Notes: generated from the letters alone by a model not told the origin. A DNA stretch of 64,000 nucleotides from Congeria kusceri (GCA_027627225.1 CM051029.1:77528078-77592077), one strand, 5' to 3'. Shown: positions 46,623-60,344, counted from the first letter of the stretch. A program made the numbers and translations.

Positions 46623-49600
46623 TATTAACTGTGGTGTTTTGATTTTATCCACCACCTTTTCTTGTCTCTAATAACCATTTTTTAACATTTATGATAATGT
46701 TCTTCAGTTTCATTGTAATCAGTTATAATATTCATTATTAGAGCTAATTACTTATCTGTCAAGAAATTCACAACTTTATGTGCAGTTTTAGAAATATTAT
46801 ATTTTCAAAATGTGAACATTGAACATATTTAAGATGTTTTCTGTAATATGGCCCCTGATCAATAAAATAAACCATTTATATTGTTTGAGGTTTGTTCACT
46901 AGCAAATTTACCATTTACTTTTTGAAATACAATGAATTGAATGCTTTCAGTGTCTACTACGCTTCACCAGCTATTCAAGACCTCAACATTCATGCCAAAA
47001 TTAAATATTATTTGTGTACCTTTGATATAAAGGGGTGTATTGAAAGCATTGCATTGTATATAAACATAGAGCTGAACTTTGTAAACTCAACTTGCTTAAA
47101 AAATAAAGTTCAGGATATCTCCAAAAATAATTGCCAACTTTGTTCCTTCTTTATTTATATAAACTTAATATTGTTATCTCGAAGTTTTAACATGAATTTC
47201 TGGTAATGTTGAAGAGGTTTTCTGTCCTTACAAGTATTTTCACACTTATTTCTATCTGTTTATCGAAGTGTTGACGCCTGTGACAGTATCGAGCCACAAC
47301 CAAGTTTGTCTCACATCACAAACATCTCAACACATATTTTAACAAGAATTTGTGAACTTTAATTGAATTATTTACAACTGGTTTGCGGTTTAGTATATGC
47401 ATACCTGATGGCAACGTTTTATTGCAATTTCGTGAACATTGAGACTAAATTCTTATAAAAAGTCTCTTTTTGGAACTGCTGATATCTCGAAGACGTTTGT
47501 GAGCTCGCAGTGACTTTGAGACATCGAAGTTCAGCTGTATATTAAAACGAGACAATGTCCTATTATTAACATTATATTAATGAAAAGGGTATACAGTAGA
47601 ACCTGTCTAAACCAAACACTGTCACGATATAATGGAGTTACAGTGTATTTGTTTTTTTGTCGTGGACAACATACATTTTCACTTGTTGCTGCCCACTAGT
47701 AATTTTTTTTCTATGACGACTTATGCAACAAACTTCGATCATACACTGAATTCAGAAACAAATACACAATATTATTGTTATTATATGACCACAGTTGTTT
47801 AACCTTCATTATTTTATCATACATTTTCGATTATATACACTTATGATTTAGTTCATGTGTATATGTGCCCACAATATTTTCGACTACCGGAGGTTCCGTT
47901 AAAAGTCATGACGATGTAGAGTCAAATAGCAGGATTTTAGTGCCATGAACTGTTTCGTAGGGAATGAACACGTTAAAAAGACATTGCATTTATTCGTGCA
48001 AAAGTAGGTGAACATTAAGACGTCCCGGTAATATTGACATGGATATCGAACCACCGCAAGAACGTTCAATGTCACATGGAACGTTCAAACAGCATATGTT
48101 TCTTCGAAAACAACTATTTTTGGTCTATTTTATCACATTTGTTGTCAAATTTAGCTATCAGCTGATGTATTAACCAAAATGATTTTGTCAAATAAATAAA
48201 TGTTGGTTTGTCATTTTGAAATCGTTATATTTTTGGTTAATGCATGCGCTGTTTGTAAAAAAAAAAGATTTAATTATTAAACAGACAACTTGACATATGT
48301 AGCACAGATATGTCCATGCACTAGCAAATCATTGTCAATGGTTTATGAGCTCAACACCAGTACCCCAATAACACATGCCAGCCAAAACTAGTGCATTCAA
48401 CCATGTCGATCAATTTGCGTGGATATACTTTTGCTACTAAATCAATCAATAAAGAGCATGAACTGATAGATTCATCCAGCTTTTATTGTCTCCTATCGGT
48501 TTATGTTTTAACGTAAATAGTTGCTTGAGCCTAGAGCTACTAAAACATCTAGATAAATTTTACCTGATTTAATATAGATTTAATCCAACATGCATTACTT
48601 ACATCCGATTTTGTAGCGCACACACATATACTTTTAAGAGATGCTGTCCAATTAATAGCGTTATGTGATTTTCCTTGCTCCAAGTACGGCATTTACAAGA
48701 ACATTCCAATTTCCATGACATAGCTTGAAATACAACGTATTAAAGCAAACGTATTAAAGCAAGGACACACATGTACACTAAAACACAGTAGCCTTTACTC
48801 TCCATTTTCTTTTTATTAAGAGAAAATTCTGGCCAATATTTATAAATAATTGCATTTCTAAAATTTTATAAAAACATCTGATATCATAGATCCAATGTCT
48901 CACACATTCAGTTCAGTGCTATAGATAAGCATCGTTTTTTCGTAAAAACGAATTGATTTTCTTGAAAAACTATTTAACTTATTAAAGTCATCGTTAAAAA
49001 ACGTTTTAATAAACCAAAAAACGAATTGTAACACAACTATTTATCGTTGTTGTTGCCATGGACATATTGTTTGGGATAATAATTACCATAGCACCGCATC
49101 ATAATGGAGACTGTTTTGACGTGTCTGGTTCCCTACTTCTGCTTTCCTCAACCAGATATTCAGATTGCAAGGGTAAATTGGGAACCAACTAGTATCTGCC
49201 TTTTTGTCTTGGGACTGGTATTTTAAGATATCATGGTTGAGAAATAAAAGAGAACACATTATGTCTATTAATGCTGATTGTAAATATAATTCAAATGCAA
49301 CATGCTTTATTTATTTTTCATATCTTTGTTGCAAAGGTGGCTATGAATGTGCCTTAAAGTATCACCTTTCGTAATAGAGAATATTAACTACAATTTAATA
49401 AGCATTGTTAATGTACAGCGTTATAGGCACTACTTAATTTGACTGCTTTTTCAACCAGCTAAAATTTAATGGGCAAACCATAAATGAAATTTAAATTACT
49501 TGATACTATTTGAAAAATGATAAACACTAATTAGTCTTGAGGGTTGCTAGTGAAAAACGAATTGAGGAAAAAAATTAGAAATGAAAAACTATTTGCCTGA

Positions 49601-50019
49601 AAAATTATGTGTATCATTGTTCAATGTGTTGTTTTTTCCAACTAAGTTCTTTGTCAGTTGATTTAATATTTACGTCGGAAATTATTTTCCAATAAATGTG
49701 ACGATTCTATCACGTCGTATAACTGACCTATAATTACAGTAAGGTTGTAGCGCAATTAATAGGTTTATGTTTTTAAGTTTTATGTTTTAACAATCACGCT
49801 ACACTTAAAATTGATTTAATTTATCTAAAATAGCAAACACCCACACGTTTAATGAGGTTTATCACCATCAGGTATATATAGAATATCATTTTTGAAAGTT
49901 ATGAAACTAAATCGAAAGGTGAATTCGAAATATTGCTCACTTACTTTTGTAGTGATAAAGGCCAATAATTCTTACAAAGCAGTTGAATAGTCGAGCGCGC
50001 TGTCCTGAGACAGCTCTTA
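46623..50019. other. AT-rich region with pogo-like MITE traces
   Basis: 47068-47545 may be a decayed TIR element (listed in findings). 47593-47615 'AGTAGAACCTGTCTAAACC' resembles a Tc/pogo-type terminus. 'AAAAACGAATTG' recurs at 48950, 49018 and 49553. No gene is recognised. Confidence 0.4.
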
Positions 50020-52156
50020 TTAGCTCACCTGAGCAGAAAGTGCTAATGGTGAGCTTTTGTGATTGCCTGTTGTCTGTTGTGCGTGCGTGCGTGTATGAGT
50101 GTTGCCTGTTGTCTGTTGTGCGTGCGTGCGTGTATGAGTGTGTTGTCAACTTCTCATTTAAACAATATCTCCTCCTAAACCACTTGGCAGATTTTCACCA
50201 AACTTCACAGCAATGATCATTAGGTGATCCTCTTTCACAGTTGTTCAAATTGTTACGGTCCGTTGCATATGTAGGTCACCAGAGCTAAAACTAGATTTTA
50301 AAAGTCTAAACTTTAAAAATCTTCTCTAAAATCGCAGGGCCCAGAGGTTTCATGTTTGGTATGTAACATCCTATAGTGGTCCTCTACAGAGATTGTACAA
50401 ACTATGCCTCTGGAGTCAACACGGGCCATGCTTTATGGTTTATTTAGAATATATTTCAAAATGACTAAAAATCTCCACTGAATCCACAAGGCCCAGAGGT
50501 TTCATATTTGGTATATAACATCCAAACTTGGTCCTCTACAAAGATTGTTCAAATTATGCCACTGGGGTCAAAACTGGCCATGCCCTGGGGTTCATATGGT
50601 TTATATAGAATAAATAGCAAAATGACTTTAAAAATCATCTCCTCTAAAACCGCAAGGCTCAGAGGTTTCATATCTCGTATGTAACATCCTTTAGTGGCCC
50701 TTTACAAAGTTTGTTCAAATTATGCCCCTGGGATCAAAACGGGCCACGCCCCAGGTGTCACATGGTTTATATAGAATGTATAGCAAAATGACTTTAAAAA
50801 TCTTCTCTGAAACCACAAGGCCCAGAGGTTTCATAGTTGGTGTGTAATAATCCGATAGTGGTCCTCTACAAAGATTGTTCAAATTATGCCCCCGGGGTCA
50901 AAACTGGCCACATCCCGGGGGTCAGATGGTTTATATAGAACATATAGCAAAATGACTTAAAAAATCTTCTCCTCTGACACCACAAGGCCCAGAGGTTTCA
51001 TATTTGGTACGTAACATCCTATAGTGGTCCTCTACAAAGAGTGTTAAATGATGCCCCTAGGGTCAAAACTGGCCACGCCTGGGGTCACATGATTTATATA
51101 GACCTAAATAGCGAAGTGACTTCAATAATCTTCTCCTCATAAACCGCAAGGCCCAGATGTTTATTATTTGGTATGTAACATCATATAGTAGTCCTTGTTG
51201 AGATTATGCCCCTGGGGTCAAAATTTGTCACGCCCCAAGGGGCAAATGGTTTATAAAATATATATAAATTCGTCGGTATGTAATTTCGTGGTTTCTTTAA
51301 AAACATTAATTTTGTTGGTACTTGATTTCGTGGATTTCAAATTTTGAAAAAAATATACATTCACAGTTTGACATCACTACTCTGTAAACTTGCAAGTCTG
51401 TCATTAAGCCCAGATTACGTAATCATGGTCACCAAAAGATTTAATTAGAGATATCCTGCAGTTGTTGATCATGTACTAATTAAACATGTCAATTAAAATC
51501 CTTTGTTTGGCCCCAGATAGTCTGTCAGGCAGCAATAAAATCAATTCACATGCAGACAAATTCATGATTTTCGTGTAAATCATATTCATATTTCGTATGT
51601 AACATCCTCAAGTGGTCCTCTACAAAGATTGTTCAAATTATGCCGCATGGATCAAAACTGACCACACCCCAGGGGTCACATGGTGTATATAGACTTAAAT
51701 AGCAAATTGACTTAAAAATACTTCTCTGAAACTGCAAGGCCTAGAGGTCTCATATTTGGTATGTAACATCCATATAGTGGTCCTCTGTATTGTTTAAATT
51801 ATGCCCCTGGGGTCAAATCTGGTCACGCGCCGGGGGTCACATGGTTTATATAGACTTCAATAGCAAAATGACTTTAAAAATCATCTCCTCTTAAATGGCA
51901 AAGCCCACAGCTTTCCTATATTTGGTACGTAATATTGCAAAGTGGTCCTCTCTGAAGATTGTTCAAATTATGCCCCTGGGGTCAAATCTGGTGGCACCCC
52001 GAGGGGTCACATGCTTTATATAGATTTAAATAACAAAGTTACTTTAAAAATCTTTATTATATTATGCCCCTGGGATAAAAATAAGCCACACCTTGGGGAT
52101 GCAAATTCCAATTGGGTTACAAGGTCTGAAGTGAGCGTCCTAGGGCCCTCGTGTTT
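50020..52156 (+). mobile_element. TTAGCTCACC/CTCGTGTT element with ~165-bp core (copy 2), interrupted
   Basis: The 5' end TTAGCTCACCTGAGCAGAAA, then a 38-40 bp unit (TGCCTGTTGTCTGTTGTGCG) present twice, 50065-50142. About ten core units of the TGCCCCTGGGGTC family follow. The 3' end GTGAGCGTCCTAGGGCCC and CTCGTGTT. The subterminal inverse of the 5' end and the hairpin are degraded. Split by an insertion near 51252-51590. Confidence 0.7.
51252..51590. mobile_element. ~340-bp insertion within the array
   Basis: The array stops after 'GGTTTATAAAATATATATAA' and resumes at 'CATATTTCGTATGTAACATC'. The intervening 'GTATGTAATTTCGTGG' and 'GTACTTGATTTCGTGG' text is unlike the array and resembles dispersed mollusc MITE sequence. 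Ends are not clear. Confidence 0.5.
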
Positions 52157-52740
52157 TTTCCTTAACCACTGGCTGGAATTCGACACAATTTCACAGGATT
52201 GATCAGTACCATGCATATGTTTGGCATGTCTTATTAGATTTTAGGCTTATTTTGGCCGGTGCATGGGGGGAGACACAGGGTTTTCAAAAACAAATTCTAG
52301 TTTAACTTAAGAATTCAAATATTTTTCCTACAAATATTTTTTCTACAATAAGTACATTTTTAACGAGCCACATTAGTTGTGTATGTCGGTCTGGTTTAAA
52401 GGAGTCTCCTATTTAATACAGCCTGTCATGTACAAATGTTCTTTGTGACAATTCAGTTTTAAGTAACCTAACACTACCTCAATACTCACGTGATTACCTA
52501 TTGTACATAGTTTAACTGTTTAGGCTAAACAAATTAATGAGTTGTTTCTCAGGCACTTTTTCCAAAAAATCAGGAAGGAGGGCAATTTTTTTTTTATTGA
52601 ATTTTTTTTTCTCCTACTCTTTTTTATTGGCACTATGTAATGGCTTATTAAAACAAGTAGGTAAGAACAGATTAAATATAATTTTAAACACCAAAGTCCA
52701 CTTCTCTGATTTTGCGGTGTTAATGCAATTAAGCTACATT

Positions 52741-52829
52741 CGGAGAGTGGGCTGAGCTTACCAGACAGTTCGGAGAATGGGCTGAGCTTACCAGACAGTT
52801 CGGAGAGTGGGCTGAGCTTACCAGACAGT
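52741..52829. repeat. 30-bp minisatellite, three copies
   Basis: 'CGGAGAGTGGGCTGAGCTTA' plus CCAGACAGTT three times in a row, with one A/G difference in the middle unit. Nearly identical copies imply recent expansion. Confidence 0.95.
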
Positions 52830-52950
52830 AATTGGTGATTAAAGCAGTCAGTTTGTAAACAGGCACGTGTTTGAACACGAGAGCAGTGACAGCTATGCAA
52901 CTTTCTTCTCCTGCCATCTATCAGATGAGACCCAGGATGTAAACACGGGT

Positions 52951-53300
52951 GTAGTACAAAAGCACCTTGCTCAAAAGCCCCTTGGTGTAAAAATGCACAC
53001 ATGGACATAAGCCCCCTGGTAGATTTAACAGAGTGGACAAAAACCCCTTGATGATCATGAATTAGTGGACAAAAGGCCCTTTCGGATATTGTGTAGTCTG
53101 TATGCATTTCAATACGAAATTCCATTCCATCAAATTGAACAAAATGTTAATTGCAATAAACTGTTGACAAACAGACGAAAAACCTTGCAAAACATGACAA
53201 CATTAAATTCCTTAAGGGATTTTTGTCCACTCTGTCATATTTACTAAGGGGCTTTTGTCCACCCTGTTTAACCTACCATGGGGCCCTTTTGTCCGGATAC
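52951..53300. mobile_element. ~350-bp TIR element, TCCGGATACC end, GGACAAAAGCCCC repeats
   Basis: The left half has 'AAAAGCCCCTTGG', 'CAGAGTGGACAAAAACCCC' and 'GTGGACAAAAGGCCC'. The right half carries their inverses 'AGGGATTTTTGTCCACTCTG', 'GGGGCTTTTGTCCACCCTG' and 'GGGCCCTTTTGTCCGG'. The two arms are imperfect inverted repeats of 100 bases or more. The terminus TCCGGATACC is shared with the element ending at 62315. Confidence 0.65.
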
Positions 53301-55500
53301 CTGTAAACACTGCACTGAGTCAGCAGCTTTATACTGTGTGTAACAAGTTTGCGACCTTTTTATGGTTGGGATTATCTTTTCCAGAGAAATTTGAATTTTC
53401 TAGCAGACAACAAACTATTTTATTTGAATATAAACAAAGCGAAAATCCAGTTTTGACCGCAGGAGAGAACTCATTTTAGCAGCCGAGGTCCTTTATTTAT
53501 GACAAGTGACCATTTGCCAAAAAATTACGCAGCACATAACAAAAACACGTAACAAACACAAAACACACGTGAATAAAACTGGGGTCACCGCCTTGGAACG
53601 GTCAATGCAAAGCATTTGGGATTTAAACCAGTTTACGTGCGCACGAACCTCCAACTTGGCCCAGAATTAATCACAAAACATGTAAGAGTAAATAAAAATT
53701 AACCTCAAAGCATTTCAAATTAAACAGCAATAATAGAGAACACTATTCAGTTTAATTACCATTTAATTACTCAATGGCTAGATGCTAGATGTAGCAGAAT
53801 TGCAACTTTCTGAGGCACGTTGAAAAGAAACAAAAGAAAGTATCAATTACATGTCGTCTTATTATAAAAAGCTTTAAAGACATAGCGTCATATAGTTCAA
53901 TTTTCAGTTCATCGTGATGCAATTTCAGGAAGAAGCCGTAATGTTGGGTGTAAAAAGCCAGCTTTGTTGTTTATGTTTATTTTAAACATATATTTTATAT
54001 ATGTTTAAAATTAACATATTTTATTTTGAAAACAATGGTAAATGGTGTTTTACAGCATTCATTTTTAATATGCCAAAAGCTTATCTGTTAATTGACTTGT
54101 GTGCTAAATTTCAAAGAAAAAGATTCCTTAAAACCAGAGAAAATAAAAAATGTGTTTTCATCCTTCTGCTCCTTACAGACCAGTGTTTAACTGAAGAGTA
54201 GACATTTATAAACCTAAAGCCCTTTTATACTGTTAACCTGGTGTTTAAGTTTTAATAACAACATAAGCATCCCTGTTTATAAAATTCTAAATATAAATTT
54301 ATTAATCATAAACGGTCATTTATGCAAGCTGACGTAAATAGACAAGCAATTTGAATGTTCATAATTAACGTATGAGCCTTCAAATTGATACACCATCAGC
54401 ATTTAAGTACTTTAATTTATGTAATTTAACTTTTCATAATTCATTTTTTTATAACTGTAAAAAATATTAATTATTTTCGAAATAAATCACCAATAATTTT
54501 TGGAAAAGAAAATCAACACTTGTCAATGCAGCTGGCATTTTCGTTTGTTTCCATAAGACTTATATTGACACAGATTTTCTTACAAAAAATATGTAATGCT
54601 ATTACACAAGCAAAAGCATCGACGAAACAAAAGGTTAAATCAACAAATAGACGATATTTATAAAGGTTTCCAATTGAATATGACTTTTTTGCAAAATTTA
54701 CACAGTATTTCACAAATTGTGTATATCCGATTTATATAACTTAATCAGGCAGGAAGAAATTTACTGGAAATACCGAAATCTCCGCCGGGTTACTCTTCTT
54801 TAGCTATGTTAAAATGTGGATTCTTTAGTTTTAAGCCGCTGTCATATATGTATACATCGTAATTTAAGTAATAGTTCTTATGAACTATTATGGTGTTTAT
54901 TTGTCCGAAATCTGTTTCTTATTTACGAAAGTCTTTGTTCAAAAGCACTTGGTACGAACGGAATATACTATAATGTACATGCGTGTTTACTCCAGAGTCA
55001 TCATTAGTTATCACATACAGAAAGTAGACCATTGCAAGTTACCAAAATGTTAATAATTCATAGATTTTAATGCATAGTTTTTGTATTTTGTTCGGTAAAA
55101 TGCCCATTAGAAACATTTTCTGCAAAGTTTTAGTTTTATTAATATATTTCTGGACTGCTCCATTTAAAACACAGACGCGATCATCAAAAATAGTTAATAA
55201 AAATGTTTTTGGCATTGAATGAAAAAAACAAATCATTATTTTTTTTTAGCCTTACTAGTGTCATTATCACGTGATAGTTACATGGTTACATTGTTTACTG
55301 GTAAAATAACATTGTGCGGTTTTTATATTCAGTGATCATAGCATTGGAAGCTGTTTTAAGTTTTGTTTCTGTAAAGTTTAAAATCTTTCAAATTGTTGTA
55401 CAATTATAATTATAAATGTGTGTTTTGTGGGGTATATTTCTATATTGACACATTCAGTATTTTGCTGTAAATAGAATTTGAAAGTGTAGTTTGTTGATAA
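53301..55500. other. Spacer upstream of the TRIM-like gene
   Basis: No gene seen. 54800-55230 is paralogous to 25690-26900. No TATA/initiator arrangement can be called with confidence. Confidence 0.4.
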
Positions 55501-55516
55501 CAACCAATACAAAAAA

Positions 55517-55851
55517 ATGTCCTCATTTTCTCAGTCTTCTATTGGCAAGGGATCAGACGAATTTGTGGACTATAGTTGTACTACCTGTGAAGAACAGAAC
55601 ATTGTGAAAAGTGCTGATTTCTATTGCGAACTATGTCGAAGGTTTTATTGTGGAAAATGTATTCGCCCTCATGGTCAGGTGTTTACAAAGCATACCGCAT
55701 ATGGAAGTGGAGATATGAACAAATGGCCACATTCCACAAAGGTGAAAGATTCTCCACAGAAATGCACAGAACACAAAGATGAAAAACTGGACATGTTTTG
55801 CAATGACCACAGACAGCTGTGCTGCCTTAAATGTGCTTTCCTTATTCACAG
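55517..55851 (+). CDS. TRIM-like protein, exon 1: two B-box zinc fingers
   Basis: ATG in context AAAAAAATG, 111 codons plus two bases, then CACAG|GTATTC. There is no RING domain. B-box 1 (residues about 20-60): CTTCEEQ..., CELCRRFYCGKC, ending with histidines. B-box 2 (residues about 80-112): CTEH, CNDH, CCLKC, then HR, whose last ligand (HC) comes from the exon at 63063. Such B-box/NHL proteins, often RING-less, are expanded in bivalves (from memory). Likely roles are protein binding, possibly in immunity or ubiquitin pathways; that is inference. Cytoplasmic, with no signal peptide or membrane segment. Confidence 0.8.
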
Positions 55852-58482
55852 GTATTCCTGAAAACATTGTGCACATGTTTGTGTACTTCTATAAGTCTTA
55901 GTCAATTATCGATTTTTTTTATACTTTTCTCGCAATGTGTCCATTTTGTTTTTGTTATTACCAATTTTATATGGTAACAAATATGAGCTATTAACGTCAC
56001 TTCGATCAACAGTTTGCAAACTTGGTATACTCATTTGTAGCCGGATTTTTCACCGAAAAATCTTGGCTTATAGATTAGCGAAAACCAGTTGGTTGGGCGG
56101 ATGGGCCGGCGAACATTTCGATGTTGTTAACAATTTGCGTTAAAGTTTCGTATTCCTGTCATATTTTCAAAAGTACTTGGTCAATCTTCATGATACTTTA
56201 CAGAAGCGTTCTTTAGATGGGCCTCTACCAAAGCTGTGAAAATGGTTCCACTTCACTACACAAGATGGCCACCAGAGCTAAAAATAGAAATATGTCTTAA
56301 CGCCATTTTCTTCTAGACCTATGGCTAGATTTTTAAATAAGTTCACACCAATGCTCGTTTAGTGGTCCTCTACCAAACTTATGTAAATGGTTCCGCCTTA
56401 CTGCACAAATTGGCCACTAGAGCTTAAAATACAATTTGCGTTAAAGTTTTGTATTCCTGTGATATTTGCTTAAGCTCTTGATCAATACAAGGAACATTTT
56501 TATCCATCTTGCATTTGGTCATTATTTACCAAAAACAAATGATAGCATGTTAAAAAATAGAAAAGTTCCTTTGACGGACACTTAAATGCAAATATGCAAC
56601 ATTGCAGTGAAACAAACATATTATTTCAGTAATTTAATGCCATCTCTTTAGTCCACAGTTTTTTCCAATTTTATTTTGAGACTACATTTTTGCCAAACTG
56701 TATACATTTTAGATCATCCATATGAAACTTCCATACTTCTTCACCAACATTGACTTTTACATGTACCCCCATCGGCAAAATAAAAATCTGCCTTTAATGC
56801 TGTATCCGCATTTTTCTCTTGTTCATAATGGAATGAGCCTGTAGGACAAGAATCTTAACTCTTTATTGAATTATGGCTCGTTTGTTTTATTGCATTATAG
56901 CTCTTTTTCGATATAGATTTTTGTGTAAAATTTATGTCCTCTGTTCTGGAAAACAATTGAACCTGTAGCCTTCAGATTTGGTATACTTAAACTAAGTATG
57001 GTGAGATGAGTTTGTAGGATAAGATCCATTACTCTGTCATAGAATTTAATTGAATAATGGCCGTTTTTTATTTAGATTATTTAAATTCTCATTTTGGTTC
57101 ACTAAGTTTGGTTTTGAGACTGTAAAATATAGTTGCATTCTATTTGCAGAGTATGTTGTCTGAATGTGTTAGAATATAAATAATTTTGCATTATCATTGT
57201 TTATCGGCCAATGAGCAATGATTTGTCGGTCTGATGCAGTATGTTAAGCCACTCGGTCAAACACCCTCGTAGTTAAATTCCTACACATCAGAACTCAAAA
57301 TTGTTGCTTATTATCAGATTAACAACTCTAAAGCAAAAACTATTTCTTACTTGATGCTAGAAATTGGAAACTGGGTTTTCAGTATCGAAAAGCAATGAAT
57401 GTGAATAACCACTCTGGTTTAACATTGAAGAGTTTATGGTTTATTGTTGTGTCAGCCTATAATTTTAATGGACCTCACAAATTTAATGATTTCCCTTTTG
57501 TAACTATTTCTCAAACAAGGCTGTTGATATGTTAACAATATGGGTCAGTTTGGAACTTTGTTGAATTAAGAAATCATAGAGTCAGTATAAAAACATACTA
57601 TTTTTCAAGTGCATGTTGCATGTATTGAATTCTAATATGATACCCGCTAATGTTTCTATAGACAAAGAACAAAATTATCGTTAAACTACCCAATAAAGAA
57701 TGCAAAAAGAAGTCCCAATTCTGAGCAGAGCATAGTAAAAAGTAGTTCCAATTACAACTGCAAAAATATATGTCAACTCATGTTATCGCATTATTGTTTT
57801 GAATTAGCCAATGAACAACTCTTTATTGTTCTGATGCATGGCTGTTAAACAACTCGGGCCCTCGTGGTTTAATTCCTATGCTTCAGAACTCCAAATCAGT
57901 GTTTATTGGCCGATCAGCTATGATAAATAGAAAGTTATTTCTTAATTATTAAATAGTTGCCTCATTACTACATTCCTGTAGCACATGCTTTGAATGAATG
58001 TCGGACACATGCCCTCCCAACATATGCCCTCTTGATAATTTTTAGCTCGACTTTTCGAAGATAAAACGTCGAGCTATTGTCATCGCCCTGTCATCTGCGT
58101 CAGCATCTGCGTCAGCATCTGTGTTAGTTAAGTTTTTGGTTCAGTTTTTATGCCCCCACTTTAGAGGGGGGGCTTATAGATTTGCCCTTCTCCGTCCGTC
58201 CTTCCGTCCGTCCGTCCGTTGGATTTTTGTGTCGCGCATAACATAACAAGTATAACTGCTAGAGTGGTGAAACTTTATAAGCATATTCATTGGCATCGGG
58301 GCTTGTGCACCTGGGTATTTTGGTGCAGTTTTTTCTGACATCAGCGGAGTTATGGCCGTTTTTTTAGCAAAATATGATATTTTAGGACTTGTGTAACGCG
58401 TAACTCAAAAAGTATTGCTGCTAGACTGATGAAACTTTACAAACATTTTACCGTAATCTTACAAATATAATATGCACTTTTT

Positions 58483-59577
58483 AGTCCCCTACCAGTGTTT
58501 CACCGGAGGGGACTATAAGTTTGCCCTCCATCCGTCTGTCCGTCCGTCCGTATGTTTCTCCGTCCGTCTTATTTCGATGAAACTGGGTATACATATAAAC
58601 GGCAATGTGGCAGTGTGTGGATTATTCACGACCTTTTTTTTCACCAGAGGTCAAAGGTCACGTGACTGTTATTAAAAATAGAAATAAACTAAATACTGCA
58701 ATAATTCGAAATAGAAATAAGATGAGACCATGAAACTTTGTACAGAGATTGAACTGTAGGTTTGCCATCTGTCTGTGTGTCGTTCTGTCTGTTCGTCCAT
58801 ATGTCTGTCTGTCCGTCCGTCTGTCCCCAAAACCTGGATCCTGTGATAACTCGGAAAGTACTGAAGACACTTTGATGAAAATTTGTATACATAGCAACAG
58901 CAATGTGAGAATTATGCACGACCTTTTATTTTTCACCAGAGGTCAAAGGTTACGTGACTGTTACTAAAAATATAAATAAACTTAATACCGTAATATTTTG
59001 AAAAGTGCATAAGATATGATCATGAAACTTCATGAAACTTGGTACACAGATTGGAGTATGGTTTTGCCCTTTGTCTGTGTGCGCCTGTCTGTCTGTACGT
59101 CGGTCGGTCTCACTCTGTCTGTCTGTTCCGTCCCCAAAACCTGGATCCTGCGATAACTCGAAAAGTACTGAAGATACTACGATGAAACTTTGTATACATA
59201 GAAAGAGCAATGTAAGGATTGTACAGGACCCTTTATTTTTCACCGGAGGTCAAAGGTCACATGACTGTTACTTAAAATTAAAATAAACTTAATACTGTAA
59301 TAATTCGAAAAGAACATATGATCATAAAATTTGGTACACAGAATGGACTATATGATTGCCCTCTGTCAGTTTAGTACTGCAATAACTCCAAAAATAGCTC
59401 GAATGTCTGGTCAATGTTACTAAAATAGAAAAAACAACAACTTAATACTAAAGTGACAAATGGGATTTGAATATGAAACTTTGTACATCTACAGATAAAG
59501 GGCGATTTGACGGTATTGCACAATGTTTAATTAGTAGGGGTTTTCACCGGTAGGGGACTCACTTGATTGTCAAGTTT
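58483..59577 (+). mobile_element. AGTCCCCTACC element with three ~300-bp units
   Basis: The 5' end AGTCCCCTACCAGTGTTTC. Units at about 58.64, 58.93 and 59.24 kb share 'CACCAGAGGTCAAAGGTCAC', 'GTGACTGTTANTAAAAATA' and 'CCCAAAACCTGGATCCTG'. The 3' end GGTAGGGGACT (inverse of the 5' end) is followed by hairpin ACTTGATTGTCAAGT. Confidence 0.75.
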
Positions 59578-60344
59578 AACTGAAAATTTCTATCCAAATA
59601 TTTACTTAACCCTTTCCCCCATAGATTTGTATAAACCTGACCGTATCAATTACTGGATACATATGACTATTCCCGTCTCTATCCATTACCTGATAATCCC
59701 GTATATTCACAACTTTCATTTTTAAAAGCAAATTCTGGGCAATATGGACGATAAATGTATTTAAGAATTACATAAACACAAACGTTCGCCATTTTCGGAA
59801 GTATCGAGTGCATTTTGGGATATGTTTCTATTTAAAGATATGCTACAATTGACGTCCAATCGGGACGGGGGTATTCCCATTGAACATGCATAAATCACAT
59901 ACTGCAATGTGCGCGCATCGGGTAAAGGTAATATTTTTAAAATAGCAACCAATGTAGTAGTGTATTAAAATTTAGATGGAATGTAGTTCCATGTACAAAC
60001 CATTTTCTGAAAAAAGGGTGAACGAAAATCCCTCTGTAAATAAACAAGATGCATTCGTCTGTATTTAAATCGTCTGATTTACTTTTCAATTCATCTATGT
60101 TTTTAATAATTCTCACTTGCATTTGAGCAAAAAAATTATTTGAATAAATCTCGCTTTTTGCCTGTTTTCATAAAATCTTTTTTAACGAGATGTCTACGTG
60201 ATTTAAATGTGTAAGCTAAAATGGCCTGTGTACTGACATACAAAAGCATTATGATCAGACACTTCATTTTCAGTATGTTTTCATTGTGAGAAGCTTCATT
60301 GTCAGATGTGTATTATATTCAGATTTTTATTCTTTCCAACAAAT
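59578..60344. other. Unassigned sequence inside the nest
   Basis: AT-rich sequence between the AGTCCCCTACC element and the resumed ATGCCCCCAC element. No unit repeats, no ORF of note. It may be further insertion or part of the innermost element. Confidence 0.35.

Noticed and set aside
52520..53125. 201-codon minus-strand open frame
   Set aside because: It runs through the 30-bp minisatellite (repeating LSGKLSP-type text) and one arm of a TIR element, and has no recognisable domain. Openness is explained by repeats.
58658..59243. Several overlapping open frames with repeated TDRQTDG-type text
   Set aside because: They translate the GTCTGTCTGTCCGTC runs of tandem element units; no real protein.
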